The notes under the pieces were generated by a model. That model was given only the letters and a program-made list of their open reading frames with translations. It ran no database searches and was not told the DNA's origin. This document shows positions 1 to 7,864 of a stretch of 41,756 nt of DNA, piece after piece (position 1 is the stretch's first letter; the number at the start of each line of letters is the position of its first letter). The stretch is taken from the NCBI GenBank assembly GCA_025358155.1, contig JANYKR010000153.1, positions 1 to 41,756 on the forward strand, read 5' to 3'. The position numbers were made by a program, and so were the translations under genes. This stretch comes from Betaproteobacteria bacterium (GTDB taxonomy: Bacteria > Pseudomonadota > Gammaproteobacteria > Burkholderiales > Burkholderiaceae_C).

Positions 1-83
1 GGCCACCAGGCCATCAGGGCATACGACAGCAGCGCATAGGCCATCAGGGCCGCAGCAGCGGCCACCACGCGCCAGTTGGGCAT
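1..83 (-). CDS. N-terminus of a small membrane protein (partial)
   Basis: An ATG at 83-81 opens a frame that runs off the left edge. It begins MPNWRVVAAAAALMAYAL and continues with Leu/Ala/Tyr/Trp residues, which looks like a first transmembrane helix. It starts 4 bp after the stop of the acyl carrier protein gene on the same strand, so the two are almost certainly cotranscribed. In aryl-polyene and related fatty-acid-like clusters an acyl carrier protein is often followed by a small COG4648-type membrane protein. That identity is an inference from position; only 27 codons are visible. Confidence 0.55.
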   Translation of the reverse strand, partial: MPNWRVVAAAAALMAYALLSYALMAWW

Positions 84-87
84 GGGG

Positions 88-390
88 CTATTTTTTGCGG
101 TGCTGGGCCACGTGCCTGGCCATGCTGCGCAGTGACTGGAAGATCTGGTGGTTGTTCTCATCGTCTGAGCGCAGCTCGAATCCGTAGCGGTGCGAGACCT
201 CGAGCGCCACTTCCAGGATGTCGATCGAGTCCAGCCCCAAGCCCTCGCCGAACAGCGGTGCCTCGGGGTCGATCTCGGCCGCTGGCGTGTCCAGGTTCAG
301 CGCTTGCACAAACAACTCGGCCAACTCACGTTCCAGCGCGGGCAAGTCGACGGTTCCAGCAGGGACGGGGATGGACGGCAACTCGGACAC
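88..390 (-). CDS. Acyl carrier protein (phosphopantetheine-binding)
   Basis: This 100-residue protein has the acyl-carrier fold signature. The motif LGLDSIDILE at residues 51-60 contains Ser55, the expected 4'-phosphopantetheine attachment site, and acidic helix II follows. It would carry acyl chains as thioesters in the cytoplasm. The start is a GTG at 390-388 preceded by AGAGGAAG about 5 bp upstream, a good ribosome binding site. The N-terminus is about 15 residues longer than the housekeeping AcpP and the helix-II sequence differs, so it is a specialised carrier. The next gene begins 4 bp downstream and encodes a membrane protein, which suits an aryl-polyene-type or other dedicated acyl cluster continuing to the left. 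The cluster type cannot be confirmed here. Confidence 0.88.
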   Translation of the reverse strand: MSELPSIPVPAGTVDLPALERELAELFVQALNLDTPAAEIDPEAPLFGEGLGLDSIDILEVALEVSHRYGFELRSDDENNHQIFQSLRSMARHVAQHRKK

Positions 391-791
391 AGCACTTCCT
401 CTGGCATACCGCAGCCTGTGGCCACAGCAAAACGATCAATTCTAAACGTCGCTGAATCGGGGGAGACCTGCGGGCGTGAGCCATCGACCGGGCCTCTGGC
501 ACCAGATTTTAGCTGGCGCAGACAGCCTCAGCGAGGCTGTCTGCGCCAGTGACTGGGTGGCGGTCCGCGCTGCAGCCTGTGGGCCCGCACCGGCTACCGG
601 TGTTGTCCGACACGCAGTCCCGCAGTGCGCTGACGACTCTCGGCTGCGTTGCTGACTAGCATGGATATTTCGAGGCGCTGCGCCACCGCACTCCGTGAAG
701 CACTGCCCCTGCCACCCGCCCCGGCTTGCCGCCCGTCGCTCTGTTCGTCCCCGTCCCGTCCCGCTGCGCCACCCCCCCCGAGGTCCTCACC
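391..791. other. Divergent intergenic region without a convincing gene
   Basis: About 400 bp separate the acyl carrier protein start (leftward) from the DUF2789 gene (rightward). The part next to the carrier protein, around 425-460, is A/T-richer than its surroundings and may hold that operon's promoter. The middle contains a perfect inverted repeat at 513-549. No open frame here has typical codon use or a recognisable product; frames crossing it run antisense to real genes. A C-run lies just before the DUF2789 start. Confidence 0.6.
513..549. repeat. Perfect 17-bp inverted repeat with 3-nt loop
   Basis: CTGGCGCAGACAGCCTC at 513-529 is exactly complementary to 533-549, with the loop AGC between. 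No T-run follows the stem on either strand, so it is not a standard intrinsic terminator. It stands between divergent genes, where a terminator is not expected. It could be a REP-like extragenic palindrome, a cruciform-forming site or a regulator target. Confidence 0.8.
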
Positions 792-1127
792 ATGAATCCA
801 GCACACCACACCATGCAGGACTTGTTTGCCCAGCTGGGTTTGCCAGACGACGACGCATCGATCGAGGCTTTCACCGAGCAGCACCGGCCCCTGCCGATGA
901 ATATCCGAATCTACGACGCGCCGTTCTGGTCGGTCTCGCAGGCCGCGTTGATTCGGGAGAAGTTGAACGAAGACGCCGACTGGTCGGTGCTGATCGACAC
1001 CCTCAACGTCCAGTTGCGTGACCACCCGGCGGGGGGTCAGCAGGTCGCGAACCCGTCCACGGCGGCGGTCATGGCCGATCCGGCAGTTGCGGCGGCCGTG
1101 GCGGCCGCCGTGGCCAGGCTGTCCTGA
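792..1127 (+). CDS. DUF2789 family protein
   Basis: A 111-residue protein whose first 75 residues match the DUF2789 pattern: a start MNPAHHTMQDLFAQLGLP, a PFW motif near residue 45, and a helical stretch with NEDADWSVLIDTL. The function of the family is unknown. Unlike compact members of about 75-80 residues, this one has an Ala/Val-rich C-terminal extension from about residue 80 (a run of AVAAAVAAAVARL). The start ATG was chosen because the conserved block begins there; the upstream sequence is C-rich and lacks a clear ribosome binding site. It stands alone, with the Crp-type regulator about 270 bp downstream. Confidence 0.8.
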   Translation: MNPAHHTMQDLFAQLGLPDDDASIEAFTEQHRPLPMNIRIYDAPFWSVSQAALIREKLNEDADWSVLIDTLNVQLRDHPAGGQQVANPSTAAVMADPAVAAAVAAAVARLS

Positions 1128-1398
1128 TCGCCATGACGCCGAACCGCGAACCCGCGCCGGTGCCAACGCCAGAGGATGGAGTGCTCACATGCCGTTGATC
1201 CAACGCAAGGTGAGCCGGCAGGGTCTGGCTGACAGTCGGGGCATCAGGAGAGCCGATTGCACCCCTCACGCACCCCCTGTCACTCGTCAGCCGACTCGCA
1301 TGGAACATCCTGTCCTCGCCCCGCTGGGTTCATCTGTTGCGCCCGACCGTTTTTCGGCCGTGCGGTCGTACGATTTTTCGGGTGCAAACCGCAGCCGA

Positions 1399-2097
1399 AT
1401 GCTGGGGTTCCCGGTCGTGCTTGATGCCGGCTTGTGGTTGACCTTGCTGGGCGGGGCTGCACTCGACGATGACGAAGTGCAGGCGCTGTGCGCGGTAGCG
1501 CAGACACGCCAGATCGCCGCAGGGCAGAGCGTGTTCGGCCGTGACACCCCTGCCGGCACGCTGGTCGCGTTGCGCAGCGGCGAAGTGGCGCTGGGGTTCC
1601 GCACGGCGGAGGGCAGTTTCCGCACCGAGCGCATCGTGCGCGGCCCGGCCTGGCTTGACCTGAGTTCTGCATGGCTGGCCGGCACCCATGCGATGGACGC
1701 CCAGGCGTTGGGCCCGGTGAACGTGATCGACCTGCCGTGTGAAGCGCTGGCCGACCGCCTGGCACAGCTGCCCGGTCTGGCGCAGCGTCTGATACACGGC
1801 CTGGCCCGCGAGGTGCAGGCACTGGCGGTCAATACCCACGAGCTGATGCACAAGGATGCGCCGGCCCGGTTGGCCCAGTGGTTGCACCAGCGCTGCGAGC
1901 CGGTGGCGGGTGCCGAGGGTCAGGCCATCGTCCGGCTGCATGAGCGCAAGCGCGATGTGGCCTCGCAACTGGCGATCACGCCCGAGACCTTGTCCCGGCT
2001 GATGCGCAGCTTCAGCCGCAAGGGCGTGATCGAGGTCAGCGGCTACAACCTGCGGGTGCTCGACCCGGCGGCGCTGGAACTGCTGGGTCGGGCCTGA
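1399..2097 (+). CDS. Crp/Fnr family transcriptional regulator
   Basis: The protein has an N-terminal cyclic-nucleotide-binding-like beta barrel (AAGQSVFGRDTPAGTLVALRSGEVAL) and a C-terminal winged helix-turn-helix (KRDVASQLAITPETLSRLMR). No cysteine cluster of the Fnr type is present, so oxygen sensing through an iron-sulfur cluster is unlikely; the effector is unknown. Start choice is uncertain. ATG 1399 gives 232 residues, the usual family length. ATG 1300 (265 aa) and ATG 1189 (302 aa, preceded by GGAG) are in frame, but codons upstream of 1399 (TCA, TCT, GTT, TTT, AGG, AGA) look non-coding. The last 55 bp overlap the end of convergent xdhC, so a role in xdh control is possible but unproven. 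Confidence 0.82.
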   Translation: MLGFPVVLDAGLWLTLLGGAALDDDEVQALCAVAQTRQIAAGQSVFGRDTPAGTLVALRSGEVALGFRTAEGSFRTERIVRGPAWLDLSSAWLAGTHAMDAQALGPVNVIDLPCEALADRLAQLPGLAQRLIHGLAREVQALAVNTHELMHKDAPARLAQWLHQRCEPVAGAEGQAIVRLHERKRDVASQLAITPETLSRLMRSFSRKGVIEVSGYNLRVLDPAALELLGRA

Positions 2098-2924
2098 GCC
2101 TGCGCTTTTGCCGCTGACTGGCAGCTGGCCGCCACCTGCAGCAACTGCGCCACCACGGCCAGCGCGATCAGCTCCGGCTGCTTGCCGGGGATGCCTGGCA
2201 CGCCGATCGGGCAGGTCAGCCGGGTCAATGCGTCGGCCGCCACGCCGCGCTGGGCTAGGCGAGCGAGGAACCTCGCTCGTTTGGTGGCCGACCCGATCAG
2301 GCCGAAAAAGCCGAAGTCGCCGCGCCGCAGCACCGCCTCGGTGATGCGCAGGTCCAGCTCGTGGCTGTGGGTCAGCACCAGGCAGAACGCGCCGGGCAGC
2401 GCCTGCTGCACCTCGGCTTCGACACCGTCCACGCACAGCCGCGTGATGTGTGGCGCGGACGGCGTGGCCGGAAACTCGGCCTCGCGCTCGTCGATCCACG
2501 ACACCCGGCATGGCACGGTGTCCAGCAGGTGGACGATGGCACGACCGACATGGCCGGCGCCGTAGAGCTGCAGGTCAAACAGGGATGCCTCGGCCGGCCA
2601 GTCGGCCAGGGCTGCGGCGTCCAGCGCCGCGGTTCGCAGCGTCAGGGCGCCGCCGCAGCATTGGCCCAGCGTGGGGCCCAGTGCGATGGCCTGGTCGTCG
2701 GGCTCCGCGCCTGCACCCGCGTCCAGCAGCGCCCGGGCGCGCTGTATCGCCTGCAACTCCAGGTGGCCGCCGCCGATGGTGCCGGCCACCGCATCGGCCG
2801 CCACCAGCATGCGGGTGCCGGCGCCACGGGGCACTGAGCCCCGGGCCGCCAGCACCTGCACCAGCATCGCCGGTCGGCCGGTGTCCAGCCAGGCCAGCGC
2901 GGTGAGCCGGTCGGCGTCGATCAT
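2043..2924 (-). CDS. xdhC: XdhC, xanthine dehydrogenase maturation factor
   Basis: XdhC binds molybdenum cofactor, helps its sulfuration and inserts it into XdhB; it is not part of the final enzyme. The 293-residue protein shows the family blocks: GSVPRGAGTRM (29-39), GTIGGGHLE (48-56), LGQCCGGAL (86-94), a Rossmann motif YGAGHVG (121-127), LTHSHELD (184-191), GFFGLIGSATKRARF (205-219) and CPIGVPGIPGKQPE (238-251). It is the third gene of xdhABC; its ATG overlaps the stop of xdhB by 4 bp (ATGA), suggesting coupled translation. After residue 265 the tail becomes Ala/Ser-rich, and its last 17 codons overlap the convergent Crp-type gene, so the tail may be a recent extension. Confidence 0.95.
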   Translation of the reverse strand: MIDADRLTALAWLDTGRPAMLVQVLAARGSVPRGAGTRMLVAADAVAGTIGGGHLELQAIQRARALLDAGAGAEPDDQAIALGPTLGQCCGGALTLRTAALDAAALADWPAEASLFDLQLYGAGHVGRAIVHLLDTVPCRVSWIDEREAEFPATPSAPHITRLCVDGVEAEVQQALPGAFCLVLTHSHELDLRITEAVLRRGDFGFFGLIGSATKRARFLARLAQRGVAADALTRLTCPIGVPGIPGKQPELIALAVVAQLLQVAASCQSAAKAQAQARPSSSSAAGSSTRRL

Positions 2925-5332
2925 GGGCCGCGGCCGGCGGGGCTGACCCCGGTTGCGCCGGCGACCAGGCGCACCGCGTCGATCGCATCCAGCACTGCCT
3001 CGGGCGTGGCTGGGGCGCGCAGCGGCGGGCAGGTCTGGTGGCCGCCCACTGCCGAGACCGCATCGCGGATCGCCAGCAACACCGAAAACGGCAGCAGCAG
3101 CGGCGGCTCGCCCACCGCCTTGCTGCGGTGGATGGTGTCGGCGGGGTTGGCCTGGCCGTACAGCCGCACGTCAAAGTGGGCCGGGCAGTCGTTGGCGGTC
3201 GGGATCTTGTAGGTGCTGGGCGCGTGGGTCATCAGCTTGCCGGCGTTTTTTGAGCCGTCCAGCGGCTGCCAGTACAGCGCTTCGCTGGTCAGCCAGCCCA
3301 TGCCCTGGATGAACGCACCCTCGACCTGGCCGATGTCGATGGCCGGGTTGAGCGAAGCGCCCACATCGTGCAGCACGTCGGCGCGCAGCAGCTTGTGCTC
3401 GCCGGTCAGGGTGTCCACCACCACCTCGCTGCAGGCTGCGCCGTAGGCAAAGTAGTGGAACGGCCGGCCCTTCAGCGTCGCCCGGTCCCAGTGCAGGCCG
3501 GGCGTGGCGTAAAAGCCGTCGCTCCAGAGCTGCACCCGGGCTTGGTAGGCCTGCATCACGAGCGCGTCGAAACCCAGGGTCAGCGCGCCGGCACTGACCT
3601 GGCCGTTCTCGAACCGCAGCGTGGCGGCATCCACGCCGTGCTGGCTGGCAAAAAACGCCGCCAGGCGCTCGCGGATCTGGCGCGCCGCATCCTGCGCCGC
3701 CTTGCCGTTCAGGTCGGCGCCGGTGGACGCGGCGGTGGCCGAGGTGTTGGCCACCTTGTGGGTGTCGGTGGCTGTCACCCGCACCCGCTCGAAGGCCACG
3801 CCCAGCTCATGGGCCACCACCTGCGCCACCTTGGTGTTGAGGCCCTGGCCCATCTCGCATCCGCCGTGGTTGACCAGCACCGAGCCATCGGCATAGACAT
3901 GCACCAGCGCGCCGGCCTGGTTGAAGTGCGCCACGTTGAACGAGATGCCGAACTTGACGGGCGTCAGCGCCAGCCCGCGTTTGAGCACCGGGCTGCGGGC
4001 GTTGTAGGCGTTGATCGCTGCCCGCCGGGCGGTGTAGTCGGCCTGGGCTTCGAGCTGGCCGACCAGCGCGCTGATGATGTTGTCCTCGACCACCTGCTCG
4101 TAGGGCGTGACGTTGTTGGACGTGGTGCCGTAGAAGTTGGCGCGCCGCACCGCCAGCGCATCCAGCCCCAGCCGTCGAGCCACGCTGTCGAGAATCATCT
4201 CGATCGCCAGCGCACCTTGCGGCCCGCCAAAACCGCGAAAAGCGGTGTTGCTCTGGGTGTTGGTGCGGGCGCAAAAGCCCTGCATCGCCACGTCGGGCAA
4301 CCAGTAGGCGTTGTCGAAGTGGCACAGCGCACGCGTCATGACGGGTGGCGACAGGTCGGCCGAGTGGCCGGCGTTGGCCACCATTTGCACGGTCACCCCG
4401 AGGATGCGGCCCTGCCCGTCATGGCCCACGTCCCACCCGTACTCGAAGCCGTGGCGCCGGCCGGTGATCAGCATGTCGTCGTCGCGGTCGGGCCGCAGCT
4501 TGACCGGCCGCTGCAAGCGCTGCGCCGCCAGCGCAGCAACGCAGGCAAACAGCGCGCTCTGGCTCTCCTTGCCACCAAAACCGCCGCCCATGCGCCGGCA
4601 GCTCACCTGCACCCGGTGCGAGGCCAGCTGCAGCGCATGCGCCACCAGGTGTTGCATCTCGCTGGGATGCTGGGTGCTGCAGTGCACCAGCAGGCCGCCG
4701 TCTTCTTGCGGGATGGCGTAGCTGATCTGGCCCTCCAGGTAGAACTGCTCCTGGCCGCCGAGTGAAAAACCGCCTTGGAAGCGGTGCGGTGCGGCGGCCA
4801 GCGCGGCCTCGGCGTCGCCGCGCGCCAGCTGCACAGGCGGCACCACGTACTGCTCGCGGGCGTGGGCATCGAGTGCGCTGAGCACTGCGGGCAGAGGTTC
4901 GAGCTGGATCGCTTTTGGGGCCAGTGCGGCGGCGCGGCGGGCGGCGTCGCGGCTGGTGGCGATCACCGCAAACACCGGCTGGCCGACGTGGCGCAGCTCG
5001 CCCTCGGCCAGGATCGGGTCGTCGTGCACGATCGGCCCGCAGTCGTTGGTGCCGGGCAGGTCGGCTGCGGTGTAGACCGCCACCACGCCGGGCTGGGCGC
5101 GCAGCAGGGCCAGGTCGATGGCCAACAGCCTGCCATGCGCCACCGGTGACAGACCGAGCGCGGCATGCAGCGTGCCGGCGATCTCGGGCAGGTCGTCGAT
5201 GTAGGGTGCGGCGCCGGCCACGTGCAGGTGGGCCGATTCATGCGGGCGGCTGATGCCGACCTGGGCGCCTGCCTGGATGTTGGGTTGGATGGCGGTCTCG
5301 GCGGCGCCCAAGGCTTCGCGGGGGGCGTTCAT
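2921..5332 (-). CDS. xdhB: Xanthine dehydrogenase molybdenum subunit XdhB
   Basis: The 803-residue catalytic subunit oxidises hypoxanthine to xanthine and xanthine to urate at a molybdopterin centre in the cytoplasm. Landmarks: LGGQEQFYLE (191-200) with a substrate-pocket Glu, GGGFGGKES (249-257) for cofactor binding, DRDDDMLITGRRH from 282, Arg366 in AFRGFGGPQG (364-373), and VGEPPLLLP from 740, whose Glu742 should be the base that activates the hydroxylating water. These match the two-subunit bacterial xanthine dehydrogenases typified by Rhodobacter capsulatus. Its ATG overlaps the xdhA stop by 4 bp, as does its own stop with xdhC. Retention of the Glu and Arg pocket residues argues for a purine rather than an aldehyde substrate. 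Confidence 0.96.
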   Translation of the reverse strand: MNAPREALGAAETAIQPNIQAGAQVGISRPHESAHLHVAGAAPYIDDLPEIAGTLHAALGLSPVAHGRLLAIDLALLRAQPGVVAVYTAADLPGTNDCGPIVHDDPILAEGELRHVGQPVFAVIATSRDAARRAAALAPKAIQLEPLPAVLSALDAHAREQYVVPPVQLARGDAEAALAAAPHRFQGGFSLGGQEQFYLEGQISYAIPQEDGGLLVHCSTQHPSEMQHLVAHALQLASHRVQVSCRRMGGGFGGKESQSALFACVAALAAQRLQRPVKLRPDRDDDMLITGRRHGFEYGWDVGHDGQGRILGVTVQMVANAGHSADLSPPVMTRALCHFDNAYWLPDVAMQGFCARTNTQSNTAFRGFGGPQGALAIEMILDSVARRLGLDALAVRRANFYGTTSNNVTPYEQVVEDNIISALVGQLEAQADYTARRAAINAYNARSPVLKRGLALTPVKFGISFNVAHFNQAGALVHVYADGSVLVNHGGCEMGQGLNTKVAQVVAHELGVAFERVRVTATDTHKVANTSATAASTGADLNGKAAQDAARQIRERLAAFFASQHGVDAATLRFENGQVSAGALTLGFDALVMQAYQARVQLWSDGFYATPGLHWDRATLKGRPFHYFAYGAACSEVVVDTLTGEHKLLRADVLHDVGASLNPAIDIGQVEGAFIQGMGWLTSEALYWQPLDGSKNAGKLMTHAPSTYKIPTANDCPAHFDVRLYGQANPADTIHRSKAVGEPPLLLPFSVLLAIRDAVSAVGGHQTCPPLRAPATPEAVLDAIDAVRLVAGATGVSPAGRGP

Positions 5333-6840
5333 GACAGGCTCCAGACCGAGGTTTCAGCCGCCGGCATGGGCGCGTCCGGCCGGGTCTCCAGCCACAAGCG
5401 CAGCAGCAGGTTGCGGGCGGCCCGGCGGCGGTAGTCGGCGGACGCGCGCACGTCCGACAAAGGCTGGAAGTCGCGGTCCAGCGCTGCCATGGCGGCCTGC
5501 ACCGTGGGCTCGGTCCAGGGCTGGCCCAGCACGGCGGCCTCGGCGCCTGCAGCGCGTTTGACGGTACCGGCCAGGCCGCCAAAGGCAAACCGCGCCGCCT
5601 GAACGGTGTTGCCCGCAAGCTGCAACCACAGGCCGGCCGACAAACCCGAGATGTCGCAGTCGAAGCGCTTGCTCAGTTTGTAGACCCGCAGCTGGTCGGC
5701 CGGCTGGGGCAGGGGCACCCGAAGCGATTCGACAAACTCGCCGGGCTGGAGCTGGTTTTTCATGTAGTCCAGGTAGAAATCCTGCAGCAAGAGCGTGCGT
5801 TGCGCCTCGCCCCGGCGCAGCACGATGCGAGCCCCCAGCGCCATCAGCACCGGCGCGCCGTCGCCGATCGGCGAGCCGTTGGCGATGTTGCCGCCCAGCG
5901 TGCCCGCCTCGCGGATCGGCAGCGACGCAAAACGCAGCCCCATCTGGCGTGCGGCAGGCCAGAGCGCGGCCAGTGCGGTCCAGGCTGCGTCGAGCGACGC
6001 GCCAGCGCCGATCTCCAGCCAGTCGCCTTCGGCGGTTCCGGTGAGTGTGGTGGTGATCGTCTTGAGCTCGGCCACCTCGCCCAGGTAGATCAACTCGCCC
6101 AGCTCGCGAAACTGCTTGTTGACCCACAGCCCGATGTCGGTACTGCCGGCCAGCAAGCGGGCCTCGGGCCTGGCCAGCCGCAAGGCCGCCAGGTCAGCCA
6201 GCGTGCGCGGCGCGTGCAAGGGCGTGGCGGCGGCGTAGTGCAGCGGCGGGTCGGCCCGCATGGCCAGCAGCGCTGCGCGCATGGCGGGGCTGTCCAGCAT
6301 TGGCCTGGGCAGGTCAAACATCTGTTGGCCGGCGTCCAGGATCGGTCGGTAGCCGGTGCAGCGGCACAGGTTGCCTGACAGGTCGTCGGCGAGTTGCTGG
6401 CGCGAGGCTGTTGTGCCGGCCGCGCCGTGGCGGTCCAGCGTAGCGGCCAGCGACACCACAAAGCCCGGTGTGCAAAAACCGCACTGCGAGCCGTGGCAGG
6501 CCACCATCGCTTGCTGCGCCGGATGCTGGCCGCCCAGGTCTTCAACCGTCAACAACGCCTTGCCGTCGAGCGTGGGCAAAAACTGGATGCAGCTGTTGAT
6601 CGGCTTGAAGCGCACCGAGCCCTCGGTCTGCAACTCACCCACCAGCACGGTGCAGGCGCCGCAGTCGCCTTCGTTGCAGCCCTCCTTGGTGCCGCTGCAG
6701 CGGGCATGCTCGCGCAGCCAACTGAGCACCGAGGTGGTCGATTCCAACCCTTGCACCGAGACGGTCTCGCCCCGGTGAAAAAAGCGGATGGGCCGGGCGA
6801 CTTCGACCGGGGCTGGGCTGGATTGGGGTGCCTGGGACAT
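5329..6840 (-). CDS. xdhA: Xanthine dehydrogenase FeS/FAD subunit XdhA
   Basis: This subunit passes electrons from the molybdenum centre through two [2Fe-2S] clusters to FAD and NAD+. With the ATG at 6840 it has 503 residues. A plant-type ferredoxin domain carries Cys55, 60, 63 and 84. An alpha-helical second cluster domain carries Cys120, 123, 159 and 161 (CGFCTPG, CRCTGYRP). An FAD domain follows with LLAGSTDIGLW and LGGNIANGSPIGD, then the CO-dehydrogenase-flavoprotein-type C-terminus. A further in-frame start 39 bp upstream would add residues with no homology, so the ATG at 6840 is preferred. First gene of xdhABC, divergent from the LysR regulator across about 76 bp. Confidence 0.95.
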   Translation of the reverse strand: MSQAPQSSPAPVEVARPIRFFHRGETVSVQGLESTTSVLSWLREHARCSGTKEGCNEGDCGACTVLVGELQTEGSVRFKPINSCIQFLPTLDGKALLTVEDLGGQHPAQQAMVACHGSQCGFCTPGFVVSLAATLDRHGAAGTTASRQQLADDLSGNLCRCTGYRPILDAGQQMFDLPRPMLDSPAMRAALLAMRADPPLHYAAATPLHAPRTLADLAALRLARPEARLLAGSTDIGLWVNKQFRELGELIYLGEVAELKTITTTLTGTAEGDWLEIGAGASLDAAWTALAALWPAARQMGLRFASLPIREAGTLGGNIANGSPIGDGAPVLMALGARIVLRRGEAQRTLLLQDFYLDYMKNQLQPGEFVESLRVPLPQPADQLRVYKLSKRFDCDISGLSAGLWLQLAGNTVQAARFAFGGLAGTVKRAAGAEAAVLGQPWTEPTVQAAMAALDRDFQPLSDVRASADYRRRAARNLLLRLWLETRPDAPMPAAETSVWSLS

Positions 6841-6916
6841 ACCCGTAAGGTAGCCGCTGCACGGCGCAGTGCTATACATTTTGAGACATATCCGCTATCG
6901 GGTTGGGCGTATCACA
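6841..6916. promoter_or_regulatory. Shared xdhA / lysR divergent control region
   Basis: Only 76 bp separate xdhA from the LysR start. Positions 6871-6896 are unusually A/T-rich for this window (TATACATTTTGAGACATATC) and contain ATA and TAT arms (6874-6876, 6889-6891) separated by 12 bp. This is loosely like an A/T-rich LysR-type site but is not a clean match to T-N11-A. Divergent LysR/target arrangement is the usual context for direct and autogenous control. No exact -35/-10 boxes are claimed. Confidence 0.45.
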
Positions 6917-7864
6917 GTGGCTTCGGCATTCGACAAGATCGAGCTCTCACTCATCCGGGCCTTTCACACCGTGATCACCGAGCGCAGTGTTTCGCGCGCC
7001 GCCCTGAAGCTGCGCACCACCCAGCCTGCACTGTCAGGCCAGTTGAAGCGCCTGCGTACCCTGATCGGTGACCCGCTGCTGGTGCGCGCCGGCAACGGCA
7101 TGGCGCCCACCACCGTGGCGCTGGGCCTGCTGCCGGCGGCAGCCCAGGTGTTGCAAGGAGCGCAGGCGCTGTTTGGCGGCCATGCCGCGGCCCAGGGTTT
7201 TGCACCGGCGCTGGCGACCCAGCACTTCCGCATTGCCGCCAGCGACTACCTCGACCCGCTCTTTTTGCCCGAGCTGGTGGCCCGGATGCGCAACCAAGCG
7301 CCGGGCGTCACGCTGGACCTGCTGCCGCTGACCCGCGACTACGACTACCGGGGCCATCTGGCCCGGGGCGAGGTGGACCTGGTGGTGGGCAACTGGCTGT
7401 CGCCGCCAGCCGAGTTGCATCTGGGCCGACTGGTCAGCGACGAGATCGTCTGCTTGGTGGGCCTGGACCACCTCGCGCTGCGCAACCCGCGCCAGTGGAC
7501 AGCCGAGCGCTACCTGGCCTGCGAGCACATCGCGCCCACGCCGTTGCATGCGGGCGGCGTGGGCGTGGTCGACGAGTTGTTGCAGGCGCAGGGCAACCAA
7601 CGCCGCATCGTGGTGCGCAGTGCGCATTTCGGCCTGGCGCCGGCGATGGTGGCGCGCTCGTCTTTGGTGCTGAGCACCGGCCGGCAGTTTTGCAGCCGCT
7701 ACATCGGCAGTCTGCCGGTGCGCATCGTGCCCTGTCCGATGGCGTTTCCGACGCTGACCTACTACCAGCTCTGGCATGAGCTGACCCATGCCTCGAACGC
7801 AGTGCGTTGGCTGCGTGAGCAGGTGCGCGACGTGGCACGCGAGTTGGCGGGGGGCCGGGCATGA
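6917..7864 (+). CDS. LysR family regulator of the purine locus
   Basis: LysR-type regulators bind DNA as tetramers and respond to a pathway metabolite. From GTG 6917 the protein has 315 residues. The winged helix-turn-helix occupies about 8-65 (LIRAFHTVITERSVSRAALK, then TTQPALSGQLKRL); the substrate-binding domain follows from about 95. The motif FDKIELSLIRAF at the start resembles the NodD-like subgroup. A GTG at 6869 is also in frame but would add 16 residues upstream of the fold. It is divergent from xdhA and its stop overlaps the guaD ATG (ATGA, 7861-7864), so it probably controls both arms of the purine locus. The effector, perhaps a purine or urate, is an inference. Confidence 0.85.
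   Translation: MASAFDKIELSLIRAFHTVITERSVSRAALKLRTTQPALSGQLKRLRTLIGDPLLVRAGNGMAPTTVALGLLPAAAQVLQGAQALFGGHAAAQGFAPALATQHFRIAASDYLDPLFLPELVARMRNQAPGVTLDLLPLTRDYDYRGHLARGEVDLVVGNWLSPPAELHLGRLVSDEIVCLVGLDHLALRNPRQWTAERYLACEHIAPTPLHAGGVGVVDELLQAQGNQRRIVVRSAHFGLAPAMVARSSLVLSTGRQFCSRYIGSLPVRIVPCPMAFPTLTYYQLWHELTHASNAVRWLREQVRDVARELAGGRA

Noticed and set aside
594-1166. Leftward frame over the DUF2789 gene
   Set aside because: Arg/Gly-rich shadow with no family resemblance; the rightward frame encodes DUF2789.
1189-1215. Fnr box (TTGAT...ATCAA) upstream of the Crp-type regulator
   Set aside because: Only one half-site (TTGATCCAA) is present; the second half does not match.
1330-2511. Leftward 393-codon frame across the Crp-type gene and xdhC end
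   Set aside because: It crosses two recognised genes in a different frame, and its product has no motifs.
3368-4765. Long rightward open frame (465 codons) antisense to xdhB
   Set aside because: It is a mirror of high-GC codon bias in xdhB; the product is His/Gly/Val-rich with no fold, and xdhB has all catalytic motifs.
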